Under the pieces are notes generated by a model. The model was not told the DNA's origin, ran no database searches, and was given only the letters and a program-made list of their open reading frames with translations. Position numbers and translations under genes: made by a program. 64,000 bases of DNA, from NCBI GenBank assembly GCA_022778585.1, contig JALFTI010000019.1:95482-159481 (forward strand). The letters are read 5' to 3'. Every line of letters begins with the position of its first letter. Within the stretch, counting starts at the first letter, position 1. Below, in pieces: positions 1 to 8,557 of the stretch. This DNA is from Pygmaiobacter massiliensis (GTDB lineage: Bacteria > Bacillota > Clostridia > Oscillospirales > Ruminococcaceae).

Positions 1-1615
1 GGTGTGCGTTTTTAACCAGGCTCGCAATGGTATCGGCCACAAAATCCGCTTCGCCTGTCTTTGGGTTTTCGGTCAGGTCCACCACCTGCAAACAGGTCTT
101 TCCCGGATAATCGGGATCCGGCGCACCGGCTACCAGCTGTTCTCCCTGCCGGTAGTCCACCTCGCCCACCTGTTCGGTCATTAACTGGCAAAACAGTTCA
201 TTAATACCGTCCACCACACCGCCTGCGGAACGAAAATTATGCGGCAATGTGAGTGCTGCCGGATGGGTCTGGCTTTCGTAGGGAAAAAAGCTTTTTTTCT
301 TTTCCAAAAAAATCTCCGGCATAGCCTTGCGAAACCGGTAAATGCTTTGTTTTACATCTCCCACCATAAACAGGTTTTCGCCGTTTTGGGCAGAAAGCAC
401 CGTATAAAGCATATCCTGCAAGGCGTTGGTATCCTGGTATTCGTCCACCATAACCGCCGCATACTGGCTGGAAAGCTGTTCTGCAAGCGGCGTACGGCGT
501 CCTTGCTGATCCAAAAGCAGCTGCAAAGCCAGGTGCTCAAAGTCTGAAAAATCCAGCACCTTTTCTTCCAGCTTGGCCGCAAAAAAGGCCGCGTCGTACC
601 GGCGCACCGCTCTGGCAAGCGCGCTGACCATTCTGCCCAGTTGAGGAAGGTCCTGTTCGAACTGCTCCTGGGTGGAAACAAAAATTTCCTTAAGCAACCC
701 GCTGTGCAGTTCTTTGGCCTCTTCCCTAAGCTGCTTTATTTGGTCCTTTTGGGGGCCGTCAAACCCGCGCAGCGGAGAAAAACGGGCAAAGGCATGCTGC
801 TGGGCGCGCAAAAGCGCATCGTTCCAGCGGCCGTTTGCAAGAGTGTTTTTTACACTATGGAACATGGCTTTGTCCTGCATAAGGACTTCTTCCCAGCGGG
901 CAAGTTCCGGGTATTGGGCACACAGCCCCAGCGCCTGATTCAAAAGCGCTATGCCATAATCAAGGCGCTCGTCGGCCTGCTGGCAAAGTTCTTTGCCCCA
1001 CACTGTATCCGGCAGTTTTTCGCTTGTTTTATATAAATCTTCTATCTGTTCCAGCGCCTGTTCAAAAAAGGGCAATGCACGCAGATGTCCATATAAATCT
1101 AAAAGCGCCCCTGCTGCGGCCGAGTCGGTTCTGGCCTTTCCAAAAACCGAGGCAAACTGCCTGAAATCTTCTTCCTGATAGCATTCTTCCAGCACACCGG
1201 CCAAAACCGACTGGGAAATTTCGTAAATCTTTGCCTCGTCCGCCACCTTAAAGTCGGGCGGAATATCCACCGCTGCAAAATTTTCCCGCAAAAGCTGCAT
1301 ACAGTAGGCGCTGACCGTAGAGATGGGTGCGCGCTGCAGCAAAAGCCTTTGGCGGCGCAGCCGGGTATTTTGCGGTTCTTCCAACTGCATTTGTTCCAGC
1401 CGCAGGCTAATGCGGCTGCGCAGTTCGGCCGCAGCTGCATTGGAGAAGGTCAAAATCAAAATGCGGTCGGCATCCACCTGCTCTTTGCCGCAGATCAGCT
1501 GAACTGCCCGCTCCACCAGCACCGCCGTTTTTCCACTTCCCGCCGAAGCCGAAAGCAAAAGTGCGCCGCCCCGGTCCCAAATGGCCTGCTTTTGCTGTGT
1601 GGTCCACCGGGTCAT
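1..1615 (-). CDS. addA: AddA, ATP-dependent helicase/nuclease subunit A (N-terminal part, runs off the left edge)
   Basis: The frame read leftward from the ATG at 1615 is open to the window edge (about 538 residues). It starts MTRWTTQQKQAIWD and has a UvrD-type Walker A, ASAGSGKT, at residues 23-30. Further on it carries a DEYQDTN Walker B box and a GDVKQSIYRFR motif, both diagnostic of AddA. AddA is the helicase/nuclease subunit that works with AddB to process double-strand breaks for RecA loading. Its ATG overlaps the addB stop in an ATGA arrangement, so the two are translationally coupled. The C-terminal nuclease domain is outside the window and cannot be judged. Confidence 0.95.
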   Translation of the reverse strand, partial: MTRWTTQQKQAIWDRGGALLLSASAGSGKTAVLVERAVQLICGKEQVDADRILILTFSNAAAAELRSRISLRLEQMQLEEPQNTRLRRQRLLLQRAPISTVSAYCMQLLRENFAAVDIPPDFKVADEAKIYEISQSVLAGVLEECYQEEDFRQFASVFGKARTDSAAAGALLDLYGHLRALPFFEQALEQIEDLYKTSEKLPDTVWGKELCQQADERLDYGIALLNQALGLCAQYPELARWEEVLMQDKAMFHSVKNTLANGRWNDALLRAQQHAFARFSPLRGFDGPQKDQIKQLREEAKELHSGLLKEIFVSTQEQFEQDLPQLGRMVSALARAVRRYDAAFFAAKLEEKVLDFSDFEHLALQLLLDQQGRRTPLAEQLSSQYAAVMVDEYQDTNALQDMLYTVLSAQNGENLFMVGDVKQSIYRFRKAMPEIFLEKKKSFFPYESQTHPAALTLPHNFRSAGGVVDGINELFCQLMTEQVGEVDYRQGEQLVAGAPDPDYPGKTCLQVVDLTENPKTGEADFVADTIASLVKNAH

Positions 1616-4600
1616 TCTTTCACCTCCTGCGGCTGGTTATCAAATACATCTTTTTTCACTGTTACCGCACGCTCTCTGCGCCCATCTTCGTGGCGGCACA
1701 CGGTACGCCAATCGCAAAAGCTGCAGGGCGACTGGCCATGTACCAACGGTGCGGCATCCACCTGGCCTTTATACAGCTGGTCGGCCAGCTGTATCATCAA
1801 TTCATCCAGCCTTTCGCGAATTCTGCCCAGCTTTGCCAGGTCGGCCAATTTGGTAGAACGGCGCAGCTTTCCGGTAGAGGTTCGGCTCACCGGAATAAAC
1901 ACACCGGCACCCTCTTTATCCATCGCGCGCAGGACCATCTCATCGTCCAGCACCAGACCATCCACCTGATAAACCGGCTGCCAATTTTGCGCCTGCTCAC
2001 GGGAAAGCTGGGGCGGAGCGGGGTCGGCCAAAAGGTACAACACCCCTGCCGGCTGCACGCCGGCAAACCGGCCTGCAGGCGCTTCGCAAAGGCTGAACAG
2101 ATAAAACAGCATCTGCAGGTCCAGCCCGCAGTACACTTCATCCAGCGCAAATTCTTTTGCGCCGGTTTTATAGTCTACCACCCGCAGATAAGTCTTTTCC
2201 TCTCGGTGCATGACATCCACCCGGTCCACCGTACCGCGTACCTGAATGAGGATGCCGTCCGGGCTTACCAGGCGCAAGGGAGGAACCTCCTGCCCTTCTC
2301 CCACCGACAGTTCAAACGCAACTGGGTGAAAATCCGACTGCGCCTGTTCTTTTCGCATAAAAATCAAAAGCCTGCCCGCATTCTGGCTAATTCTCTCAAT
2401 CAGGTAGCCAAACCGGCTGCCGCAAGCTGCTTCGGGCGGAAATTTTTCCCGAAGATATTCCTGCGCCAGCTCGCCTGCCAGTGCCATAAGCTCCTGGTCT
2501 GTTTTTGTAACAAATTCATCTTTACAGCGGCACAAGGCCTGTTCCAGAATAAAATGCACAAAGCTGCCCGATTCTGCCGGCGACAGTTCCACCTTGCGGC
2601 GGGGCCGCAGCCGCAGCACATACTGCAAAAAATAAGCGTAGCTGCACTTATAAAAACTTTCCACCCGGGAAGGAGAAAGGGTGAGCCGATTGCCTAAAAG
2701 CTGTTTCATGGCTCCGGTATCCTCTACCGCAAAGCTGGCAGGGCAGGCAGCTTTTTCCAGCTGTTCGCACGCGCTTTGCCAGCCCGCCTGCCGCAGCGCT
2801 TTGGACAGGCTTGCTGTAAGTGGGGTATCCTGCCCATACTGGGCCGCAAGCCCCGCTAAAGCGGCCTTAGCGCAGCCATAGCGGTCCTCATCGTTTATGG
2901 GGCAAGCAGGGGGCGAAAGCCGTTCGGCCAGATATCCCACCACGGCGCACACCGTTTTGTTTTCTCCTGCAGCCTGGTAAGGCCAGCTTAAATACAATTC
3001 CTTTTCGGCACTGGTGAGCGCCCGGTACAAACACAGCTGTTCGCGCAAGGCAAGCTCTTCAAAACCGCCCGGCATTTCAATGCCGCCTTGTGCCAAAAAC
3101 TCCCGTTCCTGCCGGGTAAGCAGCTCCGCCGGCGCCGCACTAAGCGGAAAATCGCCTTCGCACAGCCCCACCACAAAAGCATGCTGCACGCCGGAAAGCC
3201 GCATTCTGTCGGCCTGAGCAAGAACCACCGCCCCCTGGCTTTGGGGAGCCTGGCCCACCTTGTCCGCCCGCAAAAGCAACTGCAAAAGCTCGGCATACTC
3301 GGCAGGTGTCACAGGGTCGTTTCCCAGCAAGGTGGCCATAGAATCCAGTGCCTGCATAGCAAGGTCCCAGCTGCGCAGGGTATTTTCTGCCTGGATGATC
3401 TCACCCTGTTCGGCCAGCTGGCTGCACAAACTTTCCACCGCGTTGGGGCAGCCCAATTCTGATAAAAACAAATACAGTGCCCGGGACAGCCTGGCACCGT
3501 CGGTACGGCGGCTGCGTTCAAGAAAAGCTTCGGCCTTTGGCACCAGCCAACTGCGCAGCCGTTCGGCAGCAGCCAGGATTTCGGTATCTTCCTCTTCCAT
3601 TTGCCCCAAACCGGAAGGATTATAGGTAAACGGGCTACGCCACTGGGCAGCCGTGGGCTGCCACACATAAGCATAGTTTTCCAGCGCGGTTAATTCCTGC
3701 AAACTAACCGGGAACAGCCCTGTTTTTAAAAGGGCCAAAAGGGACCGGCTGCAAAGGCCGCCGCTAGCTAAGGAAAGCGCTGCAAACAGCGCAGCCGCCG
3801 GCGCGGTGTGTTCCACTGTGTCGGTACTGTCACAATAAAATGGGATATCATAAAGGGAAAACACTTCCTCCAACAGGTCCTGATAAGCGGACAAATCCCG
3901 ACAGATAACCGCCATTTTGGAGTAATCCTCCCCTGCCTGGGCCAGGTGACGAATGCGTACCGCCACCTGCTCACACTCGCTGCGCCGGTCCGGCGCGGGG
4001 GTATAAAAAAGCCCGTCACTTTCCGTTTGGCTAAGCTTTTGCCCACGCAGTATTGCCTCCGCCGCCATAAGGCCTCGAGACCGATTTTCGCACATGCTTA
4101 GCCCCACAGGCACCGCTACCGGCACCTGTTCGGCCTTTGCCATCCGCTCAAGGCGAACAGCCGCTTTCTGCACCGGGGCAAAAAGGTCCAGTTCATCCCC
4201 GTTTTGGTGCAGGCCATCGCAGCAAAATGCCACCGTCATGTCGGCACTTACACACAAAAGGCGGCGCAAAAGCTCATATTCCGGTGCGGTAAAGCTGTTA
4301 AAATCGTCCACAAAAAAGGCCGTTTGGGCAAAAAGAGAATCGTCCAGGCGGGCAGCGCTGGCAAACAGCCTGTCCTCCTGGTCTACCGCAGCACCGCTTA
4401 CGGCAGCTTCATAAGCGGTATAGATCAGCGCCAGTTCCTTTAGCTTTTCTCCCGCTTCGCCCTGTTCGGTCAAACGAAAAAGGCTTTGGGCATCTGCGCC
4501 AGCTTGTTTCAATTGCTGCACCAGGCCGGCACATTCTGTCAAAAAAGCCGTAGCATGTTTATGGCGGCGGTAATAGCGCACCTGATCACCCAGGCTATCC

Positions 4601-4887
4601 ACCGCACGGCGCACAAAAACGCACCGGCCTGCATCGGTCAGTTCCGGGGCTGCCATACCGCCGCAGGCTGCATCGATATGCTGGGACAGGGTGCGAAAAG
4701 AAAGCGGTGTACAAAACCGGGAAAGCGCGTCTCCCAGCGCATCAAAACAGCGCACCTCCGCAGCCTGGCTGGATTGTTCCGGTACCAGGTAAACGCTGGC
4801 GAGACCCTTTTCTGCCCGCTGACGAATTTTTTCCATTAAAAAGCGGGTTTTCCCACAGCCGGCAGGACCATAAATCAGTCTAAGCAT
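1612..4887 (-). CDS. addB: AddB, ATP-dependent nuclease subunit B
   Basis: This 1091-residue protein starts MLRLIYGPAGCGKT with Walker A at residues 7-14. Near the C-terminus it has the RecB-type nuclease motif VVDYKTG. It also has the AddB iron-sulfur cysteines: one in YKCSYAYFLQY and three in CSFCDWRTVC (C-x2-C-x5-C). In the family these hold a 4Fe-4S cluster that staples the nuclease domain. AddB partners with AddA in the helicase-nuclease that resects DNA ends, and it is inactive as a motor in studied homologs. It is the first gene of a two-gene leftward operon, and its length is normal for Firmicutes AddB. Confidence 0.95.
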   Translation of the reverse strand: MLRLIYGPAGCGKTRFLMEKIRQRAEKGLASVYLVPEQSSQAAEVRCFDALGDALSRFCTPLSFRTLSQHIDAACGGMAAPELTDAGRCVFVRRAVDSLGDQVRYYRRHKHATAFLTECAGLVQQLKQAGADAQSLFRLTEQGEAGEKLKELALIYTAYEAAVSGAAVDQEDRLFASAARLDDSLFAQTAFFVDDFNSFTAPEYELLRRLLCVSADMTVAFCCDGLHQNGDELDLFAPVQKAAVRLERMAKAEQVPVAVPVGLSMCENRSRGLMAAEAILRGQKLSQTESDGLFYTPAPDRRSECEQVAVRIRHLAQAGEDYSKMAVICRDLSAYQDLLEEVFSLYDIPFYCDSTDTVEHTAPAAALFAALSLASGGLCSRSLLALLKTGLFPVSLQELTALENYAYVWQPTAAQWRSPFTYNPSGLGQMEEEDTEILAAAERLRSWLVPKAEAFLERSRRTDGARLSRALYLFLSELGCPNAVESLCSQLAEQGEIIQAENTLRSWDLAMQALDSMATLLGNDPVTPAEYAELLQLLLRADKVGQAPQSQGAVVLAQADRMRLSGVQHAFVVGLCEGDFPLSAAPAELLTRQEREFLAQGGIEMPGGFEELALREQLCLYRALTSAEKELYLSWPYQAAGENKTVCAVVGYLAERLSPPACPINDEDRYGCAKAALAGLAAQYGQDTPLTASLSKALRQAGWQSACEQLEKAACPASFAVEDTGAMKQLLGNRLTLSPSRVESFYKCSYAYFLQYVLRLRPRRKVELSPAESGSFVHFILEQALCRCKDEFVTKTDQELMALAGELAQEYLREKFPPEAACGSRFGYLIERISQNAGRLLIFMRKEQAQSDFHPVAFELSVGEGQEVPPLRLVSPDGILIQVRGTVDRVDVMHREEKTYLRVVDYKTGAKEFALDEVYCGLDLQMLFYLFSLCEAPAGRFAGVQPAGVLYLLADPAPPQLSREQAQNWQPVYQVDGLVLDDEMVLRAMDKEGAGVFIPVSRTSTGKLRRSTKLADLAKLGRIRERLDELMIQLADQLYKGQVDAAPLVHGQSPCSFCDWRTVCRHEDGRRERAVTVKKDVFDNQPQEVKE

Positions 4888-4954
4888 CGAGGCCGCCTTT
4901 CTCCGGCGTTTTTAGCCGGTTAATTGCCGCGCAGCACGCGGGCTTAACAAATTT

Positions 4955-4983
4955 ATTATAATCTTTTAAAAAATGCCGGTCAA
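4955..4983 (-). promoter_or_regulatory. Sigma-A promoter of addBA
   Basis: On the minus strand TTGACC (-35) is followed by 17 bases and TATAAT (-10), about 70 bases before the addB ATG. Confidence 0.75.
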
Positions 4984-5090
4984 CGGAAATGCCTGGCTGC
5001 CAAAACGCTCTCCTTTCCAACCTTTCAAGATTGCTTTGGGCATAGCTTTATTGTTTAAAAAGCTAAAAATTTTTTATTTCGATTTATAGG

Positions 5091-5124
5091 AAAAAACGCC
5101 TTCCCCAAAAGGGCAGGCGCTTTT
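5091..5124 (-). terminator. Terminator after the MarR-type gene
   Basis: Read leftward, CGCCTGCCC and GGGAAGGCG form a stem with one mismatch and a short loop, followed by six T. It lies just past the stop of the MarR gene. The plus-strand side also ends in four T, so it may work both ways. Confidence 0.75.
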
Positions 5125-5165
5125 ATCTGCTTTTTGCTGGCGGCGCACAGGCAGCAAGTTATTTT

Positions 5166-5624
5166 TCACGGGTTTTGTTTTTCGCTGTCCAGTGTCATTT
5201 CGGGCATCAGTTCCCGGCCCACCACATTCAGCATCTGTTCCAGCTTTTCCACATCCTGGGGTGAAAAATGTTCTTCCACCCGTTTTACCACTGTTTCCAG
5301 GTAAGCGTAGCTGATATTATAGTAATCCAGATATTTTTTTGTGGGACACAAATGGTACTCCCGCCGGTCCTGCTGGGAGCGCACCTTTTCCACATAACCT
5401 TTCTGGATCAGGCTGTTCACCTTATAAGCTGCATTGGGGGTAGATATATTCATAAACTGGGAAAATTCCGCCACAGTGGGATGTCCCAGTGCCACAATGG
5501 CCTCCATACAGAACGACTCCACTGTTGTTAGAGTTGCCTCGCGCTTTTCAAAGCGTTGAAACACCTGCTGGTAAAAATGCATTTTAAATTTTGTGTAAAC
5601 CAGTTCGAACGCTTCGGCCAGCAT
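5166..5624 (-). CDS. MarR-family transcriptional regulator (FabT-like candidate)
   Basis: The protein has a winged helix-turn-helix of the MarR type. The recognition region is around FSQFMNISTPNAAYKVNSL and the wing around VRSQQDRREYHL. The start chosen is the ATG at 5624 (MLAEAFELVYTKF), preceded by GGATGGAGAG; an upstream GTG at 5654 has no visible ribosome site. It is a single-gene unit with its own promoter and terminator. Because it sits next to the fatty-acid operon and points the same way, a role like FabT, the MarR repressor of streptococcal fab genes, is plausible. That role is inferred from position only. Confidence 0.8.
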   Translation of the reverse strand: MLAEAFELVYTKFKMHFYQQVFQRFEKREATLTTVESFCMEAIVALGHPTVAEFSQFMNISTPNAAYKVNSLIQKGYVEKVRSQQDRREYHLCPTKKYLDYYNISYAYLETVVKRVEEHFSPQDVEKLEQMLNVVGRELMPEMTLDSEKQNP

Positions 5625-5682
5625 CCGCTCTCCATCCTCTCCCCAAACGGCCACAGCCGTGTGGCTATACTTTTCAAAATCA

Positions 5683-5722
5683 ACTGCATGCTATCCGTTC
5701 TTACTGCATGCTATCCGTTCTT
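5683..5722. repeat. Two perfect 20-bp tandem repeats just downstream of the MarR-gene promoter
   Basis: The 20-base unit ACTGCATGCTATCCGTTCTT (plus strand) occurs twice head to tail at 5683-5702 and 5703-5722 without mismatch. Each copy holds the palindrome GCATGC. On the minus strand the copies begin directly after the -10 box, so they span the predicted transcription start and early leader, a typical repressor position. Confidence 0.85.
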
Positions 5723-5750
5723 ATTATATAAAAGCCTCCACATACCGCAA
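5723..5750 (-). promoter_or_regulatory. Promoter of the MarR-type gene
   Basis: On the minus strand TTGCGG, 16 bases, TATAAT. The -35 matches consensus in three of six positions and the -10 is perfect. The tandem repeats follow immediately. Confidence 0.6.
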
Positions 5751-6049
5751 TCATCCACCTGTATTGGCTTTTATAAAAACATTTGCAAAACCGCTTCGCA
5801 AATGTTGCTATGTTTGCCCACTGCAAAGGCGAAACCACAATGAGAACCGGAAAGCATACCGGTCATTTATGGACATTATACCATGCCAGCAGCGCCGGCA
5901 TGGTATAAACTGCCATGTTTTTCGGTTGCCCCGAAGGGGCGAGAAAAACGGCATAAAGATAAAAATATAATAGCTGATTTGCAGCTATTATACCACAAAT
6001 CAGGGCGCAGCCACACCGGCAAGGCATATTTTTAGGCAAAAAAATCATT
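5751..6049. other. Intergenic stretch with three stacked inverted repeats, no gene seen
   Basis: No convincing frame is present. Three hairpins can be drawn. TTATACCATGCC (5876-5887) pairs perfectly with GGCATGGTATAA (5897-5908). A GCCCC/GGGGC stem lies inside a longer arm around 5912-5952. TAATAGCTG (5968-5976) pairs with CAGCTATTA (5982-5990). Read leftward, the last one is followed by ATATTTTTATCTTT and could end the fab operon. Confidence 0.6.
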
Positions 6050-6535
6050 TCAACCTTCCGCCAATGCGAATGTCAGTTCTGCGCTGGCCGCAAGTTTTCC
6101 GTCCACATAAGCCTTAGCCAGGCCGGCGCCCACCGGGCCATGCACCCGGCCAATTTCACAATGCAGTTCCAGCACATCGCCAGGAGTTACCTTAAGGCGG
6201 AAGCGGGCATTTTTAATGCCGCCAAAAAAGGCCAGCTTACCCTTATTTCCCGGGCATGCCAGCAGCGCCACCGCCCCCACCTGGGCCAGTGCTTCCAAAA
6301 TAAGTACGCCCGGCATGATCTTTTGCTGCGGGAAATGCCCGCAAAAAAACGCTTCGTTGCCGCTTACACATTTGCGTCCAATGGCCCAGCAGCCCGGCTC
6401 ACAGTCCAAAATACGGTCTACCAGCGCAAACGGGTAGCGATGGGGCAAAATTTGTGCAATTTCATCACAGCTGAACACACACGGGTTTTCCCGGGGAGCT
6501 TTGGGCATGGGCAGTTTCTGCTCTTTTTCTTCCAT
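6050..6535 (-). CDS. fabZ: FabZ, 3-hydroxyacyl-ACP dehydratase
   Basis: The protein dehydrates 3-hydroxyacyl-ACP to trans-2-enoyl-ACP in type II fatty-acid synthesis. It has the hot-dog fold signature LPHRYPFALVDR with the catalytic histidine, and GHFPQQKIMPGVLILEALAQ with the helix that carries the catalytic acid. The start is the ATG at 6535, placed after GGGAGG with a 10-base gap. Its A is shared with the fabF stop (TAATG), which couples the two. It is 161 residues with a proline-rich N-terminal extension of about 25 residues. It is the last gene of the fab operon. No FabA-type isomerase is seen here. Confidence 0.93.
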   Translation of the reverse strand: MEEKEQKLPMPKAPRENPCVFSCDEIAQILPHRYPFALVDRILDCEPGCWAIGRKCVSGNEAFFCGHFPQQKIMPGVLILEALAQVGAVALLACPGNKGKLAFFGGIKNARFRLKVTPGDVLELHCEIGRVHGPVGAGLAKAYVDGKLAASAELTFALAEG

Positions 6536-7782
6536 TATGCTTTTTCCTCCCATCTGCGCAGCAAAATACTGGCGTTATGGCCGCCAAAGCCCAGGCTGTT
6601 GCTCATGGCATACCGCAGGCTGCGTTTTTCGCCCTGGTTTGGTACATAGTAAAGGTCGCATTCCGGGTCCGGCTGTTCGTAGTGAATGGTGGGAGGCACA
6701 AATCCTTCCTGCAAAGCAAGGGCGGTGAACACCGCTTCCACACCGCCCGCACCGCCTAACAGGTGCCCGGTCATGGATTTGGTACTGGAAACACACAGCT
6801 TATCGGCCCATGGGCCAAACGCTGTGCGGATTGCCGCGCTTTCGCAGGAATCGTTTAAATGGGTGGAAGTTCCATGGGCGTTAATGTAGTCCACCTGGTC
6901 GGGCAAAACACCTGCATCGGCCAGGGCAAGCTGCATGCAGGCAGCGCCGCCCGCACCGCCGGGGGCCGGGGCGGTAAAATGGTAAGCGTCACAGTTTGCG
7001 CCATAGCCCACTATCTCGGCGTATATATGGGCGCCGCGCGCTTTTGCATGCTGCAATTCTTCCAGCAAAAGCACGCCGCTGCCTTCCCCCATTACAAAGC
7101 CGCTGCGGCGCGCGTCGAACGGTACGCTGGCACAGGCAGGGTCCTGCTGGGTGGAAAGGGCCTTCATGCTGGCAAATCCGCCAATGCCCAGCGGGCTGAT
7201 GCAGCTTTCGCTGCCGCCGCAGAAGATAACCTCTTCATACCCATCGCGAATGCGGTGAAAAGCGTCCCCTACCGCATTGGTGCCGCCGGCACAGGCGGTG
7301 ACCGGGCAGCTGCAGATACCCTTCATACCGAACCGGATTGCCACCTGAGCCGCTGCCATATTGGTAATGGCCATGGGCACAAAATAGGGGCTGATCTTTT
7401 CAAAGCCGTGCTCGCTGCCGCGGGTGTGCTCTGCTTCGATAACCGGCAGCCCGCCAATGCCGCTGGATACAATGACTCCGCAGCGCTCGGCCTTTTCCTG
7501 CGACATATCAAGGCCTGCATCTTCCGCAGCCTGGCAGGCCGCTGCCAACGCAAACTGCACAAAGCGGGCCAGCTTGCGCTGCTCGCGCTTTTCCAGGTAA
7601 AGATCCGGGTTAAAGTTTTTTACTTCGGCCGCCAGCTTCACCTTAAAATCAGCAGTGTCGAACTGCGTAATCGGCCCAATACCGCACACCCCTGCCTTGG
7701 CCGCAGTCCAGGCTGCATTTGTATCATTTCCCAATGGGTTCACGGTTCCAAGGCCGGTTATTACCACTCTGCGTCTTTCCAT
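6535..7782 (-). CDS. fabF: FabF, beta-ketoacyl-ACP synthase II
   Basis: This is a condensing enzyme for elongation of acyl-ACP with malonyl-ACP. The Cys-His-His triad is visible: Cys164 in VTACAGGTNAVGDA, His in NAHGTSTHLND and His in KSMTGHLLGGAGG. The ATG at 7782 (MERRRVVITG) has GAGG eight bases upstream; the ATG two codons earlier is too close to it. The length of about 415 residues is normal. It follows fabG by 16 bases in the same operon. It is the only elongation KAS seen here apart from FabH. Confidence 0.95.
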   Translation of the reverse strand: MERRRVVITGLGTVNPLGNDTNAAWTAAKAGVCGIGPITQFDTADFKVKLAAEVKNFNPDLYLEKREQRKLARFVQFALAAACQAAEDAGLDMSQEKAERCGVIVSSGIGGLPVIEAEHTRGSEHGFEKISPYFVPMAITNMAAAQVAIRFGMKGICSCPVTACAGGTNAVGDAFHRIRDGYEEVIFCGGSESCISPLGIGGFASMKALSTQQDPACASVPFDARRSGFVMGEGSGVLLLEELQHAKARGAHIYAEIVGYGANCDAYHFTAPAPGGAGGAACMQLALADAGVLPDQVDYINAHGTSTHLNDSCESAAIRTAFGPWADKLCVSSTKSMTGHLLGGAGGVEAVFTALALQEGFVPPTIHYEQPDPECDLYYVPNQGEKRSLRYAMSNSLGFGGHNASILLRRWEEKA

Positions 7783-7798
7783 TGCCATTTCCTCTCTT

Positions 7799-8557
7799 TC
7801 AGATTCCCATGCCGCCGTCGACCCCGATCACCTGGCCGGTCAGATAGCCGCTGTGTTCATCGGCCAGGAAGGCTACCACCCGGGCAATCTCTTCGGGGTC
7901 GGCCGCCCGGCCGACCGGCACCTGTTCCAGCACAGCCTGCTGGGCCTTTTCCGGCATGGCGCGGGTCATATCGGTTGCAACAAAGCCAGGCGCCACCGCA
8001 TTTACCGTAATGCTGCGGGAGGCAAGCTCCTTTGCCAGGCTTTTGGTGAGACCAATAAGCCCCGCTTTGCTGGCCGAATAATTTGCCTGGCCCGCATTGC
8101 CATGCAGCCCAACCACACTGCTCATATTTACAATTCGCCCGTACCGCTGGCGCAGCATCATGCAGGCGGCCGCCTTGCAGCACAAAAAAGCCCCTTTGAG
8201 GTTGGTGTCCATTACCTGGTCGTAATCTTCTTCATCCAGGCGGATAATAAGTCCGTCACGGGTAATACCGGCGTTATTGACCAACACATCCACCCGCCCA
8301 AACCGCTCGGTCAAAGCGGCAAACAGCTTATTGCAACCGGCAGCGGTGGACACATCTGCCTGCACGGTAAATGCCTGCACGCCCTGTGCTTGGCAAAGTT
8401 CCAAGGTTTGCAGGGCTGCCTGCTTACTGCCGGCGTAGTTGATGCATACATCAAACCCCGCTTTTGCCAAAGCGACGCAGACACAGCGCCCTATTCCCCG
8501 GCTGCCGCCTGTAACCAGCGCTACCCGCCGGCCAAAAGACTGCTTTTCCTCTCTCAT
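7799..8557 (-). CDS. fabG: FabG, 3-oxoacyl-ACP reductase
   Basis: This is an NADPH-dependent short-chain dehydrogenase of 252 residues. It shows the cofactor loop GGSRGIG near residue 18, the NNAG motif (LVNNAGITRDG) and the catalytic YxxxK as YSASKAG, with the C-terminal GVDGGMGI typical of FabG. It reduces 3-ketoacyl-ACP in each elongation round. Its ATG overlaps the fabD stop as ATGA, so translation is coupled. Position between fabD and fabF makes FabG rather than another SDR the firm call. Confidence 0.94.
   Translation of the reverse strand: MREEKQSFGRRVALVTGGSRGIGRCVCVALAKAGFDVCINYAGSKQAALQTLELCQAQGVQAFTVQADVSTAAGCNKLFAALTERFGRVDVLVNNAGITRDGLIIRLDEEDYDQVMDTNLKGAFLCCKAAACMMLRQRYGRIVNMSSVVGLHGNAGQANYSASKAGLIGLTKSLAKELASRSITVNAVAPGFVATDMTRAMPEKAQQAVLEQVPVGRAADPEEIARVVAFLADEHSGYLTGQVIGVDGGMGI

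Noticed and set aside
1561..2697. Plus-strand open frame of 378 codons
   Set aside because: Antisense to addB; no motif.
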